A DNA stretch of 17,050 nt, taken from the NCBI GenBank assembly GCA_041589565.1, contig JBFHVL010000060.1, positions 1 to 17,050 on the forward strand, in the 5' to 3' direction. The position numbers were made by a program, and so were the translations under genes. Source of the stretch: Pleionea sp041589565 (GTDB lineage: Bacteria; Pseudomonadota; Gammaproteobacteria; Enterobacterales; Kangiellaceae). The first letter of the stretch is position 1; each line of letters begins with the position of its first letter. The notes under the pieces were generated by a model. It saw only the letters and a list, made by a program, of their open reading frames with translations, searched no databases and was not told the DNA's origin. This document shows, in pieces, positions 1-7,718 of this stretch.

Positions 1-632
1 CCAATCAGCAAAGGTAACTGCAACTGATGGAATCGGGGAAGTTCCGATAATAAAGCAAGGTTATGTTCCAGTCGCTTACCAAAGCCAAAGCCAGGATCAA
101 TTGACAGCAACTCTCGCTTTATTCCGGCTTGCAGGCATTGCTCGACGCGCCGTTCTAAAAAAGCCATCACATCGAGTACTACCTCTCGATAGCTGGGCGA
201 TTGCTGCATGGTGCGTGGACTTCCTTGCATATGCATCAAACACACGGGTACCTGACACTCGGCTGCAGCATCCAAGGCTCCCGGCTCTTGTAATGCACAG
301 ACATCGTTTATCATGGCAGCACCGGCACTAACTGCCGCACTCATCACTTGAGCCTTGCTGGTATCGATAGAGATTGGTTTACCCAAAGGAGCCACAGCTT
401 CAATGACCGGTAAAACGCGCTTTAATTCATCCTCAATCGATACCGCAGCGGCGCCAGGACGTGTGGACTCACCACCTATATCGATGATATCGACACCTGC
501 CTCAATCATAACCTTTGCGCGATCAATCGCCTGCTGTGGCGAGGAAAACTGACCGCCATCAGAAAAGGAGTCGGGAGTAACATTAAGAATGCCCATAACT
601 AATGGGCGCTGAGACTGATAAAGCTGATGCAT
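1..632 (-). CDS. folP: Dihydropteroate synthase, 3' end cut by window edge
   Basis: Condenses p-aminobenzoate with the pterin pyrophosphate to give 7,8-dihydropteroate in folate synthesis; it is the sulfonamide target. I translated the minus strand from ATG at 630-632 and got 210 complete codons with no stop before the window edge; the family is about 275-285 residues, so roughly 70 C-terminal residues lie outside. Visible family motifs are NVTPDSFSDGG (residues 17-27), GGESTRPGA (53-61), SIDTSK (88-93), MHMQGSPRTMQ (133-143) and DPGFGFGK (179-186). These make the assignment secure. An in-frame stop lies six codons upstream, so ATG 632 is the only sensible start, though no clear Shine-Dalgarno precedes it. 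It lies downstream of ftsH on the same strand, as in E. coli, but an intrinsic terminator separates them, so it may rely on its own promoter or on read-through. Confidence 0.97.
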   Translation of the reverse strand, partial: MHQLYQSQRPLVMGILNVTPDSFSDGGQFSSPQQAIDRAKVMIEAGVDIIDIGGESTRPGAAAVSIEDELKRVLPVIEAVAPLGKPISIDTSKAQVMSAAVSAGAAMINDVCALQEPGALDAAAECQVPVCLMHMQGSPRTMQQSPSYREVVLDVMAFLERRVEQCLQAGIKRELLSIDPGFGFGKRLEHNLALLSELPRFHQLQLPLLI

Positions 633-663
633 GATAAGTTTATTTGTTTAGCTGTAGCGCGGA

Positions 664-672
664 ATTATCGCA
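664..672 (-). promoter_or_regulatory. Candidate folP promoter (extended -10)
   Basis: On the minus strand the sequence TGCGATAAT reads as an extended -10 element (TGn plus GATAAT, five of six matches to TATAAT). It would start transcription about 25 nt before the folP ATG, just after the ftsH terminator. No good -35 is present at 16-17 bp, which an extended -10 can tolerate. This is inference from consensus matching only. Confidence 0.35.
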
Positions 673-690
673 GATATCCTGAGAAAAAGG

Positions 691-715
691 AAAAGGAGCC
701 TCGAGGGCTCCTTTT
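691..715 (-). terminator. Intrinsic terminator after ftsH
   Basis: A perfect 10-bp stem (691-700 with 706-715) encloses a 5-nt loop (701-705). Read on the minus strand it is AAAAGGAGCC, loop, GGCTCCTTTT, then CCTTTTTC, giving a U-rich tail. It sits 31 nt beyond the ftsH stop codon and about 60 nt before folP, so it should end most ftsH transcripts. The A/T arms make it potentially bidirectional, but no plus-strand gene ends here. Confidence 0.85.
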
Positions 716-745
716 GGCATCCAACTTCAGGTAAAGCTGAGTGTT

Positions 746-2665
746 TTAGTGCTCGCCTGCCGGCCCTCCAATTGGACGAGACACATCGCCAGACGGAGCT
801 GTGCCTGATGGTTTATCATCGCCGGAGTTACCACTATCATTCCAACCTTCTGGTGGACGCGGCTCACGCCCTTCCATAATATCGTCAATTTGCTTGGCAT
901 CAATAGTTTCGTATTTCATCAACGCTTTGGCCATTGCATGAAGCTTATCTTCATTTTCCTTTAGTAGATCCTCGGCGCGCTTATAATTACGATCGATAAT
1001 CTCTCGAACCTCTTCGTCTATCGCTTTCATCGTCCAGCCGGAAATCGATTTATGCTGAGTCACAGAGCGCCCCAGAAATACCTCGCCTTCATCTTCGGCA
1101 TAGCTCAAAGGTCCCATTCGATCGGAGAGGCCCCAGTGAGTCACCATATTTCGGGCGATTTCAGTCGCTCTTTGAATATCATTCGAAGCACCTGTGGTTA
1201 CCCCTTCTTTACCGTTAATCATTTCTTCGGCAATTCGGCCACCGTACAGAGAACTCAACATGCTTTCGAGCTGCTCTTTGCTTTGACTGTATTTATCTTC
1301 TTCCGGCAGATACATAGTGACACCCAAGGCTCGACCGCGCGGAATAATACTGACTTTGTAAACGGGATCGTGCTTAGGCACCAAGCGTCCGACAATTGCA
1401 TGTCCGGCTTCATGGTATGCGGTATTGAGCTTTTCTTCCTCACTCATCACCATAGATTTTCGTTCAGCACCCATCATGATTTTGTCTTTTGCCTTGTCAA
1501 ACTCTTCCATAGTCACGGTTCGGCGGTTAGCCCGGGCCGCAAACAATGCAGCCTCGTTGACCAGGTTTGCTAAATCGGCGCCAGAAAATCCGGGCGTTCC
1601 TCGGGCAATAACCGCTGGATCGACATTGTCACCCAGTGGCACTTTACGCATATGAACTTTAAGAATTTGTTCACGGCCGCGAATATCTGGTAATCCCACA
1701 ACAACCTGACGATCAAATCGACCTGGACGCAACAGGGCAGGATCAAGTACATCAGGACGGTTAGTCGCTGCAATTACAATCACGCCTTCACCGCCTTCAA
1801 AACCGTCCATTTCTACCAGCAATTGGTTCAGGGTTTGCTCTCGCTCGTCATGTCCACCGCCTAGACCCGCGCCTCGGTGACGACCGACAGCGTCAATCTC
1901 GTCGATGAAAATGATACAAGGCGCATGCTTTTTCGCCTGATCAAACATATCGCGCACCCGCGATGCACCGACACCCACGAACATTTCAACAAAATCAGAG
2001 CCAGAAATGGTGAAGAAAGGTACTTTGGCTTCACCAGCGATGGCTTTTGCCAAAAGAGTCTTACCTGTTCCAGGAGGACCCACCATTAATACCCCACGGG
2101 GAATTTTACCGCCAAGGCGTTGAAATTTTCCGGGATCACGTAAAAAGTCTACCAGCTCTTTTACTTCTTCCTTGGCTTCTTCCACACCAGCGACATCAGC
2201 GAACGTTGTTTTGATCTGGTCTTCGCCCATCAGTCGAGCTTTACTTTTACCAAAAGACATGGCGCCTTTTCCACCACCGCCCTGCATTTGCCGTAGCATG
2301 AAGATCCAAAAACCGATAATCAATGCGGTCGGTAGCAAATACAGCAAAATGGTCCAGAATGAGCTGCCATCATCGCGTTTTTCACCGGCAACATTGACGT
2401 TAGCTTCTTCCAGCTTCTGCACCAGACGCTCATGGGCACCTGGCGGAATGATTGCTTCGCGCGGACCTTCACCGCGAAGTTGTACTTTAATACTTTCAAT
2501 ACCCATCTTTGCAGACTCAACTCGACCTCGCTCCAAGTCAGTCAGCAATTGGTTATAGGTGTATTCTTCACTGTGGCTTTGGTTGGGCCCCAAGTGGTTA
2601 AATACCGAAATCAGTACCACCGCAATAACGGCCCATAGCAACAGATTTTTTGCCATATCGTTCAA
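746..2665 (-). CDS. ftsH: ATP-dependent zinc metalloprotease FtsH
   Basis: Inner-membrane AAA+ protease that forms hexamers and degrades unassembled membrane proteins and short-lived cytoplasmic regulators. Numbering from the chosen start (639 aa): transmembrane segments at about 7-23 and 104-124 flank a periplasmic domain; Walker A GPPGTGKT is at 196-203, Walker B IIFIDEID at 251-258, the second region of homology with arginines 313 and 316, the zinc motif HEAGH at 418-422 and the third zinc ligand Asp496. Length is normal (E. coli 644). Start choice: the open frame extends to TTG 2686, but that lies only about six bases inside the predicted transcript. TTG 2665 has AAGAGG nine bases upstream and gives (M)NDMAKN, matching E. 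coli MSDMAKN. ATG 2656 (MAKN) is the alternative. The C-terminal 35 residues are Gly/Ser/Pro-rich and probably disordered. It follows rlmE, the usual order. Confidence 0.98.
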   Translation of the reverse strand: MNDMAKNLLLWAVIAVVLISVFNHLGPNQSHSEEYTYNQLLTDLERGRVESAKMGIESIKVQLRGEGPREAIIPPGAHERLVQKLEEANVNVAGEKRDDGSSFWTILLYLLPTALIIGFWIFMLRQMQGGGGKGAMSFGKSKARLMGEDQIKTTFADVAGVEEAKEEVKELVDFLRDPGKFQRLGGKIPRGVLMVGPPGTGKTLLAKAIAGEAKVPFFTISGSDFVEMFVGVGASRVRDMFDQAKKHAPCIIFIDEIDAVGRHRGAGLGGGHDEREQTLNQLLVEMDGFEGGEGVIVIAATNRPDVLDPALLRPGRFDRQVVVGLPDIRGREQILKVHMRKVPLGDNVDPAVIARGTPGFSGADLANLVNEAALFAARANRRTVTMEEFDKAKDKIMMGAERKSMVMSEEEKLNTAYHEAGHAIVGRLVPKHDPVYKVSIIPRGRALGVTMYLPEEDKYSQSKEQLESMLSSLYGGRIAEEMINGKEGVTTGASNDIQRATEIARNMVTHWGLSDRMGPLSYAEDEGEVFLGRSVTQHKSISGWTMKAIDEEVREIIDRNYKRAEDLLKENEDKLHAMAKALMKYETIDAKQIDDIMEGREPRPPEGWNDSGNSGDDKPSGTAPSGDVSRPIGGPAGEH

Positions 2666-2698
2666 GTTAACGAACCTCTTTTTCAAAGTTATAAAGGC

Positions 2699-2726
2699 AT
2701 TATTACCTACCGGCAGACAGTGTCAA
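2699..2726 (-). promoter_or_regulatory. Sigma70-type promoter for ftsH
   Basis: On the minus strand a perfect -35 TTGACA (2726 to 2721) is followed after 16 bp by AATAAT (2704 to 2699), five of six matches to the -10 consensus. The predicted transcript starts near 2692, about 27 nt before the TTG 2665 start. It lies in the rlmE-ftsH gap, so ftsH can be transcribed independently of rlmE. I looked for but did not see a clear sigma32-type -10 element. Confidence 0.65.
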
Positions 2727-2760
2727 ACCATCAATCGTAACACTTTACGATGATGTACTA

Positions 2761-3381
2761 TCAACCTTTGAAACCTTTGGCCAATAAATAAACCTCGCGC
2801 GAGCGTGCGCGCGAAGCTTCTGGCTTACGTATTTTAACGCTGGAAAAGGACGATCGGACCTCAGCCAGGTATTCATCGAACCCCTCACCCTGGAAAACCT
2901 TGACCAGAAGGGAGCCGCCGGGCTTAAGCACTTGTCGCGCCAAGTCTAGCGCTAGCTCCACCAAATACATGGCGCGCGGCTGATCTACCGCGCTCATACC
3001 GCTTATATTGGGGGCCATATCCGATAAAACAAGGTCTGCTCGTTGCCCCCCCATTGAGTCCAACAACTGGCTCAGTACGGACTCTTCCCGAAAATCACCC
3101 TGAATAAAGGAGACACCGGCAATCGGATCCATCGGCAATATATCGAGAGCAAACACCTGCCCGGAATCTCCGACCTTTTCAATCGCCAGTTCCGACCACC
3201 CTCCGGGAGCTGCACCTAAATCAACGATCGTAGCGCCTTTCTTTAATAGACGATCTTTCTGATCAATCTCGTCCAATTTGAATAGCGCACGCGATCGTCG
3301 CCCTTCAAACTGAGCTTTTTTGACAAATGGGTCGTCAAAATGTTCTCTTAACCACCCTTTACTACTTTTACTTCTTCCCAT
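2761..3381 (-). CDS. rlmE: 23S rRNA 2'-O-ribose U2552 methyltransferase RlmE
   Basis: SAM-dependent methyltransferase (RrmJ/FtsJ) that methylates the 2'-OH of U2552 in the ribosomal A-loop late in 50S assembly; cytoplasmic. The 206-aa length matches E. coli (209). The SAM-binding motif DLGAAPGGWS is at residues 54-63, and the catalytic K-D-K-E tetrad is visible as Lys35, Asp121, Lys161 and Glu196. The N-terminus is short and basic (MGRSKSSKGW), as in the family. Start is ATG 3381 with only a weak GGAA upstream. It heads the rlmE-ftsH pair and is divergent from yhbY, an arrangement conserved in gammaproteobacteria, fitting a shared ribosome-assembly theme. Confidence 0.97.
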   Translation of the reverse strand: MGRSKSSKGWLREHFDDPFVKKAQFEGRRSRALFKLDEIDQKDRLLKKGATIVDLGAAPGGWSELAIEKVGDSGQVFALDILPMDPIAGVSFIQGDFREESVLSQLLDSMGGQRADLVLSDMAPNISGMSAVDQPRAMYLVELALDLARQVLKPGGSLLVKVFQGEGFDEYLAEVRSSFSSVKIRKPEASRARSREVYLLAKGFKG

Positions 3382-3446
3382 TGGGTTTCCAGTACTATCG
3401 TAAATACATCGGTCTATCTCGACCTATAATTTGGCAGCAAATTACT

Positions 3447-3452
3447 ATTATA
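3447..3452 (-). promoter_or_regulatory. Candidate -10 box for rlmE in divergent region
   Basis: The 160-bp gap between rlmE and yhbY is AT-rich. A consensus TATAAT reads on the minus strand at 3452 to 3447, about 65 nt before the rlmE ATG, but no convincing -35 is found 16-18 bp upstream. On the plus strand a TATAAT occurs at 3425-3430 and TTGGCA at 3431-3436, neither with a well-spaced partner. The region probably carries both divergent promoters; exact positions are uncertain. Confidence 0.3.
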
Positions 3453-3541
3453 TCGTATTATGAGGACCATGAATGGGTTAGAATACGCATTCTTTCACTG
3501 TCGAATACCGTTTAAGCACACCGTTCTGGAGATTGTTAAAA

Positions 3542-3838
3542 ATGAAGTTGAGCACGTCACAAGTGCGATTCCTGCGCTCACAAGCCCATAAATTAAAACC
3601 TGTTGTTATGGTAGGTGCGAATGGCGTTAGCGACAGTTTATTGGAAGAACTCAATATTGCCCTCAATTCGCACGAGTTAATTAAAGTAAAAGTCCGTGCA
3701 GAAGAAAGAGAAGAACGCGACGCAATGATCGACGCTCTATGTAAAAAGTCAGGCGCAATTAATATCCAACGGGTCGGCCATATAGTTACCTTATTCCGCC
3801 GCAATCCTGATAAACCCAAGTATCAATTACCAAAATAA
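3542..3838 (+). CDS. yhbY: Ribosome assembly RNA-binding protein YhbY (CRM domain)
   Basis: Small single-domain CRM protein associated with pre-50S ribosomal particles. The product is 98 aa, the normal size for the family (E. coli 97). The KP-VVMVGANGV region with the GxxG-like loop (Gly25-Gly28) and the basic C-terminus (FRRNPDKPK) are characteristic. The frame could open at TTG 3533, but a GGAG at 3528-3531 is ten bases from ATG 3542 and only one base from that TTG, so ATG 3542 is preferred. It is divergent from rlmE, as in E. coli and Pseudomonas, which supports the assignment. Confidence 0.95.
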   Translation: MKLSTSQVRFLRSQAHKLKPVVMVGANGVSDSLLEELNIALNSHELIKVKVRAEEREERDAMIDALCKKSGAINIQRVGHIVTLFRRNPDKPKYQLPK

Positions 3839-3861
3839 GCTCTTAATTGTTTTCATCTAGT

Positions 3862-3882
3862 GCTACCCAACACTCGGGTAGC
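3862..3882 (+). terminator. Hairpin downstream of yhbY, possible weak terminator
   Basis: Seven-base-pair perfect stem GCTACCC / GGGTAGC with a 7-nt loop, 24 nt after the yhbY stop. No T-run follows on the plus strand, so it is not a canonical intrinsic terminator; it could be a processing or pausing structure. Confidence 0.3.
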
Positions 3883-3976
3883 CATTAGAATCTCCTCATA
3901 AATTGATCCTGGTCAGCAGCCGCATCGGCTCAATACTCGATAATGTGCTCTATTATTTTCGCAATTGAGACATATC

Positions 3977-4432
3977 ATGGTGAGTATTGACGATGTAATG
4001 ACCCATAATCCAACGACGTTATCACAATTCAACAGCTTGGCGGATGCGCGTCAATTAATGAGAGAAAAAAAGTTTCGGCACATACCGATTGTCAACGAGC
4101 ATAAAGAGTTAATCGGATTACTCTCGGAACGAGACGTATTTCAACATGGCGTTTCATCGCAATCCTATATGACAGAGGAGGAGTTGGCATCGATCGAAAC
4201 GGGAACATTAATTTCTGACATCATGACTCGTGAGGTAACAACCATTGACAGAGAATGTCCGGTGCGCCATGCAGCTGAATTAATTTATCGTAAAAAGTAT
4301 GGATGCTTGCCTGTCGTTAACGCTAATAAGCAATTATTAGGGATTATTACCGATCATGACTTTGTCGCCATTACGATTCACTTATTGCAGTTATTAGAAG
4401 AGAATGAGCCTCTAGAGCTAGACGATGATTAA
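3977..4432 (+). CDS. Two-CBS-domain protein
   Basis: A 151-aa cytoplasmic protein made almost entirely of a tandem CBS pair (Bateman module), which usually binds adenine nucleotides and acts as an energy or nucleotide sensor. CBS1 spans about residues 3-58, with DVMTHNP near its start and GLLSERD at 47-53; CBS2 spans about 77-135, with DIMTREV and GIITDHD (122-128). The two Gly-x-x-Thr/Ser-x-x-Asp motifs are where nucleotide ribose and phosphate normally bind. The C-terminus is acidic (LEENEPLELDDD). No enzyme or channel domain is attached, so its partner is unknown. TTG 3965 could extend it by four residues; ATG 3977 with GAGA upstream is preferred. It stands between yhbY and a convergent slmA; no function can be deduced from this context. 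Confidence 0.9.
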   Translation: MVSIDDVMTHNPTTLSQFNSLADARQLMREKKFRHIPIVNEHKELIGLLSERDVFQHGVSSQSYMTEEELASIETGTLISDIMTREVTTIDRECPVRHAAELIYRKKYGCLPVVNANKQLLGIITDHDFVAITIHLLQLLEENEPLELDDD

Positions 4433-4459
4433 CTTGTGGAACATAGCTCCACAAGTTAA
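4429..4459. terminator. 12-bp hairpin between convergent CBS gene and slmA
   Basis: A perfect 12-bp stem, TTAACTTGTGGA (4429-4440) with its complement at 4448-4459, encloses a 7-nt loop. The left arm contains the CBS gene's TAA stop (4430-4432). It lies between two convergent genes (the slmA stop is at 4510), so a bidirectional termination or mRNA 3'-end role is likely. Neither strand has a U-run directly after the stem, so Rho-independent termination is not assured. Confidence 0.5.
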
Positions 4460-4509
4460 CAGTGAAAAAAGCGAATACTTGACCAAAAATTTTTAGAGCA
4501 ATGGAACTT

Positions 4510-5094
4510 TTAGATGCTCGCGGACAAATAGCTCCATTGCTGCTCCCAATTTTCCATGGGCGATCGCTTAAATTCGCTACGAACATATTGATGAATTTTT
4601 CCTTCAGCCAAAGCCAGAATGGCATTTGCCAATGCCCCCGCATCTAGATGGTCACGTCCACTGGCCATTCGTGCATTACGAATAATTTGCTTTACCTGAG
4701 TTTCAATGCGGTCAAAAAACTGCACCACTCGCTCTCTCAATCTCTCCTGCTCACCAATCAAAGCATCACCCGTTAGCAAGCGGCATATACCCGGATTCTT
4801 ACTGGCAAAACCTAGCAACAGCCCGATAATTAACTGACATTTTACAGTAGCTTCTTGTTGTTCATTATTGATAATCGCAATACGAGAAAACACACTATCC
4901 TCAACAAACTCCAACAAACCTTCGAACATTTTTGCTTTACTTGGGAAGTGTCGGTAAAGCGCAGCTTCCGACACTCCAACTTCTTTAGCAAGACGCGCAG
5001 TGGTGATACGAGCACCGACTTCGGTTTCCAGCATATGAGCCAAACACTGCAATATTTCTTGTCGACGCGAACCGCTTTTTTTTATCGCTGGCAT
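4510..5094 (-). CDS. slmA: Nucleoid occlusion factor SlmA (TetR family)
   Basis: DNA-bound inhibitor of FtsZ ring assembly over the nucleoid. The 194-aa length and overall pattern match E. coli SlmA (198 aa). The N-terminal helix-turn-helix at about residues 30-51 reads RITTARLAKEVGVSEAALYR, nearly the same as E. coli, followed by HFPSK. The rest is the helical dimerisation/FtsZ-binding domain (LLLGFASKNPGI at about 92-103; RLLTGDALIGEQERLR at 105-120). Start ATG 5094 has GGAGGG ten bases upstream. It follows algC by 27 bp on the same strand, so it is probably cotranscribed with coaBC-algC. In E. coli it follows coaBC-dut, so its place in this cluster is conserved. An A8 run lies at codons 4-7. 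Confidence 0.96.
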   Translation of the reverse strand: MPAIKKSGSRRQEILQCLAHMLETEVGARITTARLAKEVGVSEAALYRHFPSKAKMFEGLLEFVEDSVFSRIAIINNEQQEATVKCQLIIGLLLGFASKNPGICRLLTGDALIGEQERLRERVVQFFDRIETQVKQIIRNARMASGRDHLDAGALANAILALAEGKIHQYVRSEFKRSPMENWEQQWSYLSASI

Positions 5095-5121
5095 AATGAT
5101 TATTCCCTCCAGAATAAAAGA

Positions 5122-7656
5122 TTAAAACGGCACTTGTAATGAACTATCTATCGCCAGTATCTGCTCGCGGAACATATCTTTAATCCGCGTCAGCCCCTGT
5201 TGATCGTCCGCTTCGAACCGCACCACTAAACAGGGCGTAGTATTGGAAGCACGCACCAGTCCCCAACCATCGTCAAAATCAACACGAATTCCGTCAATGG
5301 TATTAATACGACCGTTCGGGAAAGTTCCGGTATTGGCCAGCTTTTTTACAAACTCAAACTTACGGGTGTCCGAAATAGTAACATTCAATTCTGGTGTCGC
5401 TTCGCTGTCGGGTAAAGCCTCAAAGACCTCTGCCGAACTACGCACATCACCCGCTAAAATTTCCAGTAAACGCGCTGCAGTGTAAAGAGCATCATCAAAG
5501 CCATACCAGCGCTCCTTAAAGAAAATATGACCACTGCATTCACCTGCCAATAAAGCGCCGGTCTCTTTCATTTTTGCTTTTACCAGCGAGTGACCGGTTT
5601 TCCACATAATGGGACGACCACCATGCGATGCAATGACCTTGGGCAGATGACGCGTACACTTCACGTCGAAAATTATGTCTGCGCCAGGATTTCGTGAAAG
5701 TACATCGATGGCATAGAGCATCATCTGACGATCGGGCCAGATAATGGTCCCATCAGAAGCCACTACACCAAGCCGATCACCATCACCATCGAACGCCAAC
5801 CCGATATCACAGCCTTCATCTTTCACCATCTTAATGAGATCCTGCAAATTATCGGGTTTGCTAGGATCCGGATGGTGATTGGGGAAGTTTCCGTCAACAT
5901 CGCAATACAGACCAATCACTTCACAGCCAAGTCCTTGCAATAGTCGAGGCACTACGCCGCCAGCGACCCCATTACCGCAATCAACGGCAACTTTAAGAGG
6001 CTGTGCCAATGCCACATCGGCGGTAATTTGCCCCAGATAATCTGGCACCAGATTGCGTGACTCTTCTGATCCTGAGCCGCTAACCAGCTCGCCTTGTTGA
6101 ATTCGCTTATACAGTTTTTGAATATTCTCTTTGGCCAGAGTTTCACCGGCAATAACAATCTTGAGCCCATTGTAATTGGATGGATTATGACTTCCAGTCA
6201 ACATAACTCCGGTACGAGTGTCGAGGTAGTTAGTAGCAAAATAAAGAACAGGAGTTGGCACTTCACCAATATCAATCACATCGCGACCACTTGCTTTGAG
6301 CCCTTCCTTTAAAGCTTCTAAGAGCGTAGGTCCCGACAATCTTCCGTCTCGCGCAACCACCACTTTTTGCTCACCACGATCAAATGCTTCGCTGCCTATG
6401 GCTTTGCCAATTTCGCGTACCACTTCTGGCGACAATTGTTTATCGACAATACCGCGAATGTCGTAGGCGCGGAATATACTTTCTGGCACCTGCACTTTGC
6501 TAGAAGTCGCTACTTCCTCAACTTCTAGTCCAGAGTCACTTGCTAATGCAGCCGTTAGAGGTGCTTTACCTGGCGAACCAGCAGATTCATCATCATTTGA
6601 TTCTTGTTTGACAGGAGTCGAGTTACCGCTTCCTAACTTCACTTCACTGCGTGCCAGCGTCACCATAAGATCACGGAAATAATCGATCTTAAATCGGTTG
6701 GCCGCATCGGCAAACGAAGAACTTTGATCCAGAAACAGTTTCGCCAGCTCTCCGGTATCGACTTTGACTTGATGCTGTACGACACGTAAGCCGTAGTAGT
6801 TTACGGCAGCCGCGGCTCCTAAAATAACCAGCACCCCAACCATAAAATAAAAGAACTCGGACTTGCCCGAAAATTCAGACAAATTTTCAGGCCAGAACGC
6901 AACCTGCCAATTCGAGTTCTTACTGGAGCCAAATGCAAAGGGGGCGCCACTTTTAAACGCAGCATTACCCACCTTACCAACCACTTGGTTGTGATCATAA
7001 AACGTTTGTAAAACTTCGACATAACCAGGCACCGAATGAACTCGGGCAATGGTTTCATCAATTAATTTTCGGTCAAGTCCTAAAAAGACGATACCAACCA
7101 CCTGATCGCCATTCTTTACTGGCGCTAAAATGGCGACAAACTGTTCTGGTTTTCCAGGCAAAATGACTTCAGGGTGAACTTGTTTGTTTCGCGCAACGGT
7201 ACGCGCTAAATCAAGCACTGCGTTTGTGATTGGCGGTTGAGAGTTCAGGTTTTGCTTTAATACATCAGGGTAAATAATCTTAACTCCGAGTGAGTAAGGA
7301 ACCTGATTTGATATAAGCTTCTCGAATTCAGTCACACGTTCCGCATTACGATCAATCACTGCGGTCACCAACTGTCTCTGCTTTGCAAACTCGGCAATAA
7401 AGTCATGAGAGGTTTCCAGTTTGACCAAAATTGAGTCTACATAGGAGCGCAGTGCCGTATCCACGAACATCTTGTTTTTTTGCGCACTCGGGCCAGAGAC
7501 AACCAGATAATACTGGAGAATTGTCACGAAGCAGATTACCAACAGAGAAAAAATCAAATAGGGCATGCCCAATCTGAGAATACTCTGCGAATCACTTTTC
7601 AATTTTGACTGTCTTACTGAGCTTTTCTTTTGCGTAACTTTTGCTTTTCTCTTCAC
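5122..7656 (-). CDS. algC: Phosphomannomutase/phosphoglucomutase AlgC with membrane-anchored N-terminal domain
   Basis: The C-terminal half (about residues 394-844) is a complete alpha-D-phosphohexomutase of the PMM/PGM class, interconverting hexose 1- and 6-phosphates for LPS, exopolysaccharide and rhamnolipid-type precursors. It has FRAYDIRG (395-402), the phosphoserine loop TGSHNP with Ser489, the metal loop DGDGDR (Asp623, 625, 627), sugar-recognition GECSGH (705-710) and the phosphate-binding RASNTT (802-807). The N-terminal half carries transmembrane segments at about 29-52 and 268-288 enclosing about 215 residues that should lie in the periplasm, resembling a Cache-type sensor fold, then a Ser/Asp/Gln-rich linker (about 340-390). 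Short AlgC of P. aeruginosa is about 463 aa; long forms like this are annotated in pseudomonads. GTG start at 7656 has AAGGGA six bases upstream. It sits between coaBC and slmA. Confidence 0.95.
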   Translation of the reverse strand: MKRKAKVTQKKSSVRQSKLKSDSQSILRLGMPYLIFSLLVICFVTILQYYLVVSGPSAQKNKMFVDTALRSYVDSILVKLETSHDFIAEFAKQRQLVTAVIDRNAERVTEFEKLISNQVPYSLGVKIIYPDVLKQNLNSQPPITNAVLDLARTVARNKQVHPEVILPGKPEQFVAILAPVKNGDQVVGIVFLGLDRKLIDETIARVHSVPGYVEVLQTFYDHNQVVGKVGNAAFKSGAPFAFGSSKNSNWQVAFWPENLSEFSGKSEFFYFMVGVLVILGAAAAVNYYGLRVVQHQVKVDTGELAKLFLDQSSSFADAANRFKIDYFRDLMVTLARSEVKLGSGNSTPVKQESNDDESAGSPGKAPLTAALASDSGLEVEEVATSSKVQVPESIFRAYDIRGIVDKQLSPEVVREIGKAIGSEAFDRGEQKVVVARDGRLSGPTLLEALKEGLKASGRDVIDIGEVPTPVLYFATNYLDTRTGVMLTGSHNPSNYNGLKIVIAGETLAKENIQKLYKRIQQGELVSGSGSEESRNLVPDYLGQITADVALAQPLKVAVDCGNGVAGGVVPRLLQGLGCEVIGLYCDVDGNFPNHHPDPSKPDNLQDLIKMVKDEGCDIGLAFDGDGDRLGVVASDGTIIWPDRQMMLYAIDVLSRNPGADIIFDVKCTRHLPKVIASHGGRPIMWKTGHSLVKAKMKETGALLAGECSGHIFFKERWYGFDDALYTAARLLEILAGDVRSSAEVFEALPDSEATPELNVTISDTRKFEFVKKLANTGTFPNGRINTIDGIRVDFDDGWGLVRASNTTPCLVVRFEADDQQGLTRIKDMFREQILAIDSSLQVPF

Positions 7657-7718
7657 AGTGTGTCCCTTTCTTTGGCTCTTTAACTGTTCAGTTAAAAATG
7701 TTCAAGTGAGCAATATTG

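Noticed and set aside
101..552. Two short plus-strand open frames at the left edge
   Set aside because: They are antisense to folP, whose minus-strand translation shows all dihydropteroate synthase motifs.
1052..1573. 173-codon open frame on the plus strand inside ftsH
   Set aside because: It is antisense to conserved AAA+ and protease motifs of FtsH, has no family resemblance, and is explained by codon structure of the opposite strand.
3480..3493. AGAAT-4 nt-ATTCT palindrome upstream of yhbY, similar to an ARG box
   Set aside because: The spacing of 4 fits, but both outer T/A positions mismatch and the centre is ACGC rather than A/T, and yhbY is not an arginine gene.
7681..7694. TAACTGTTCAGTTA palindrome before algC as an operator
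   Set aside because: A perfect short dyad, but I know no regulator with this site and no second copy was noticed, so a function cannot be supported.
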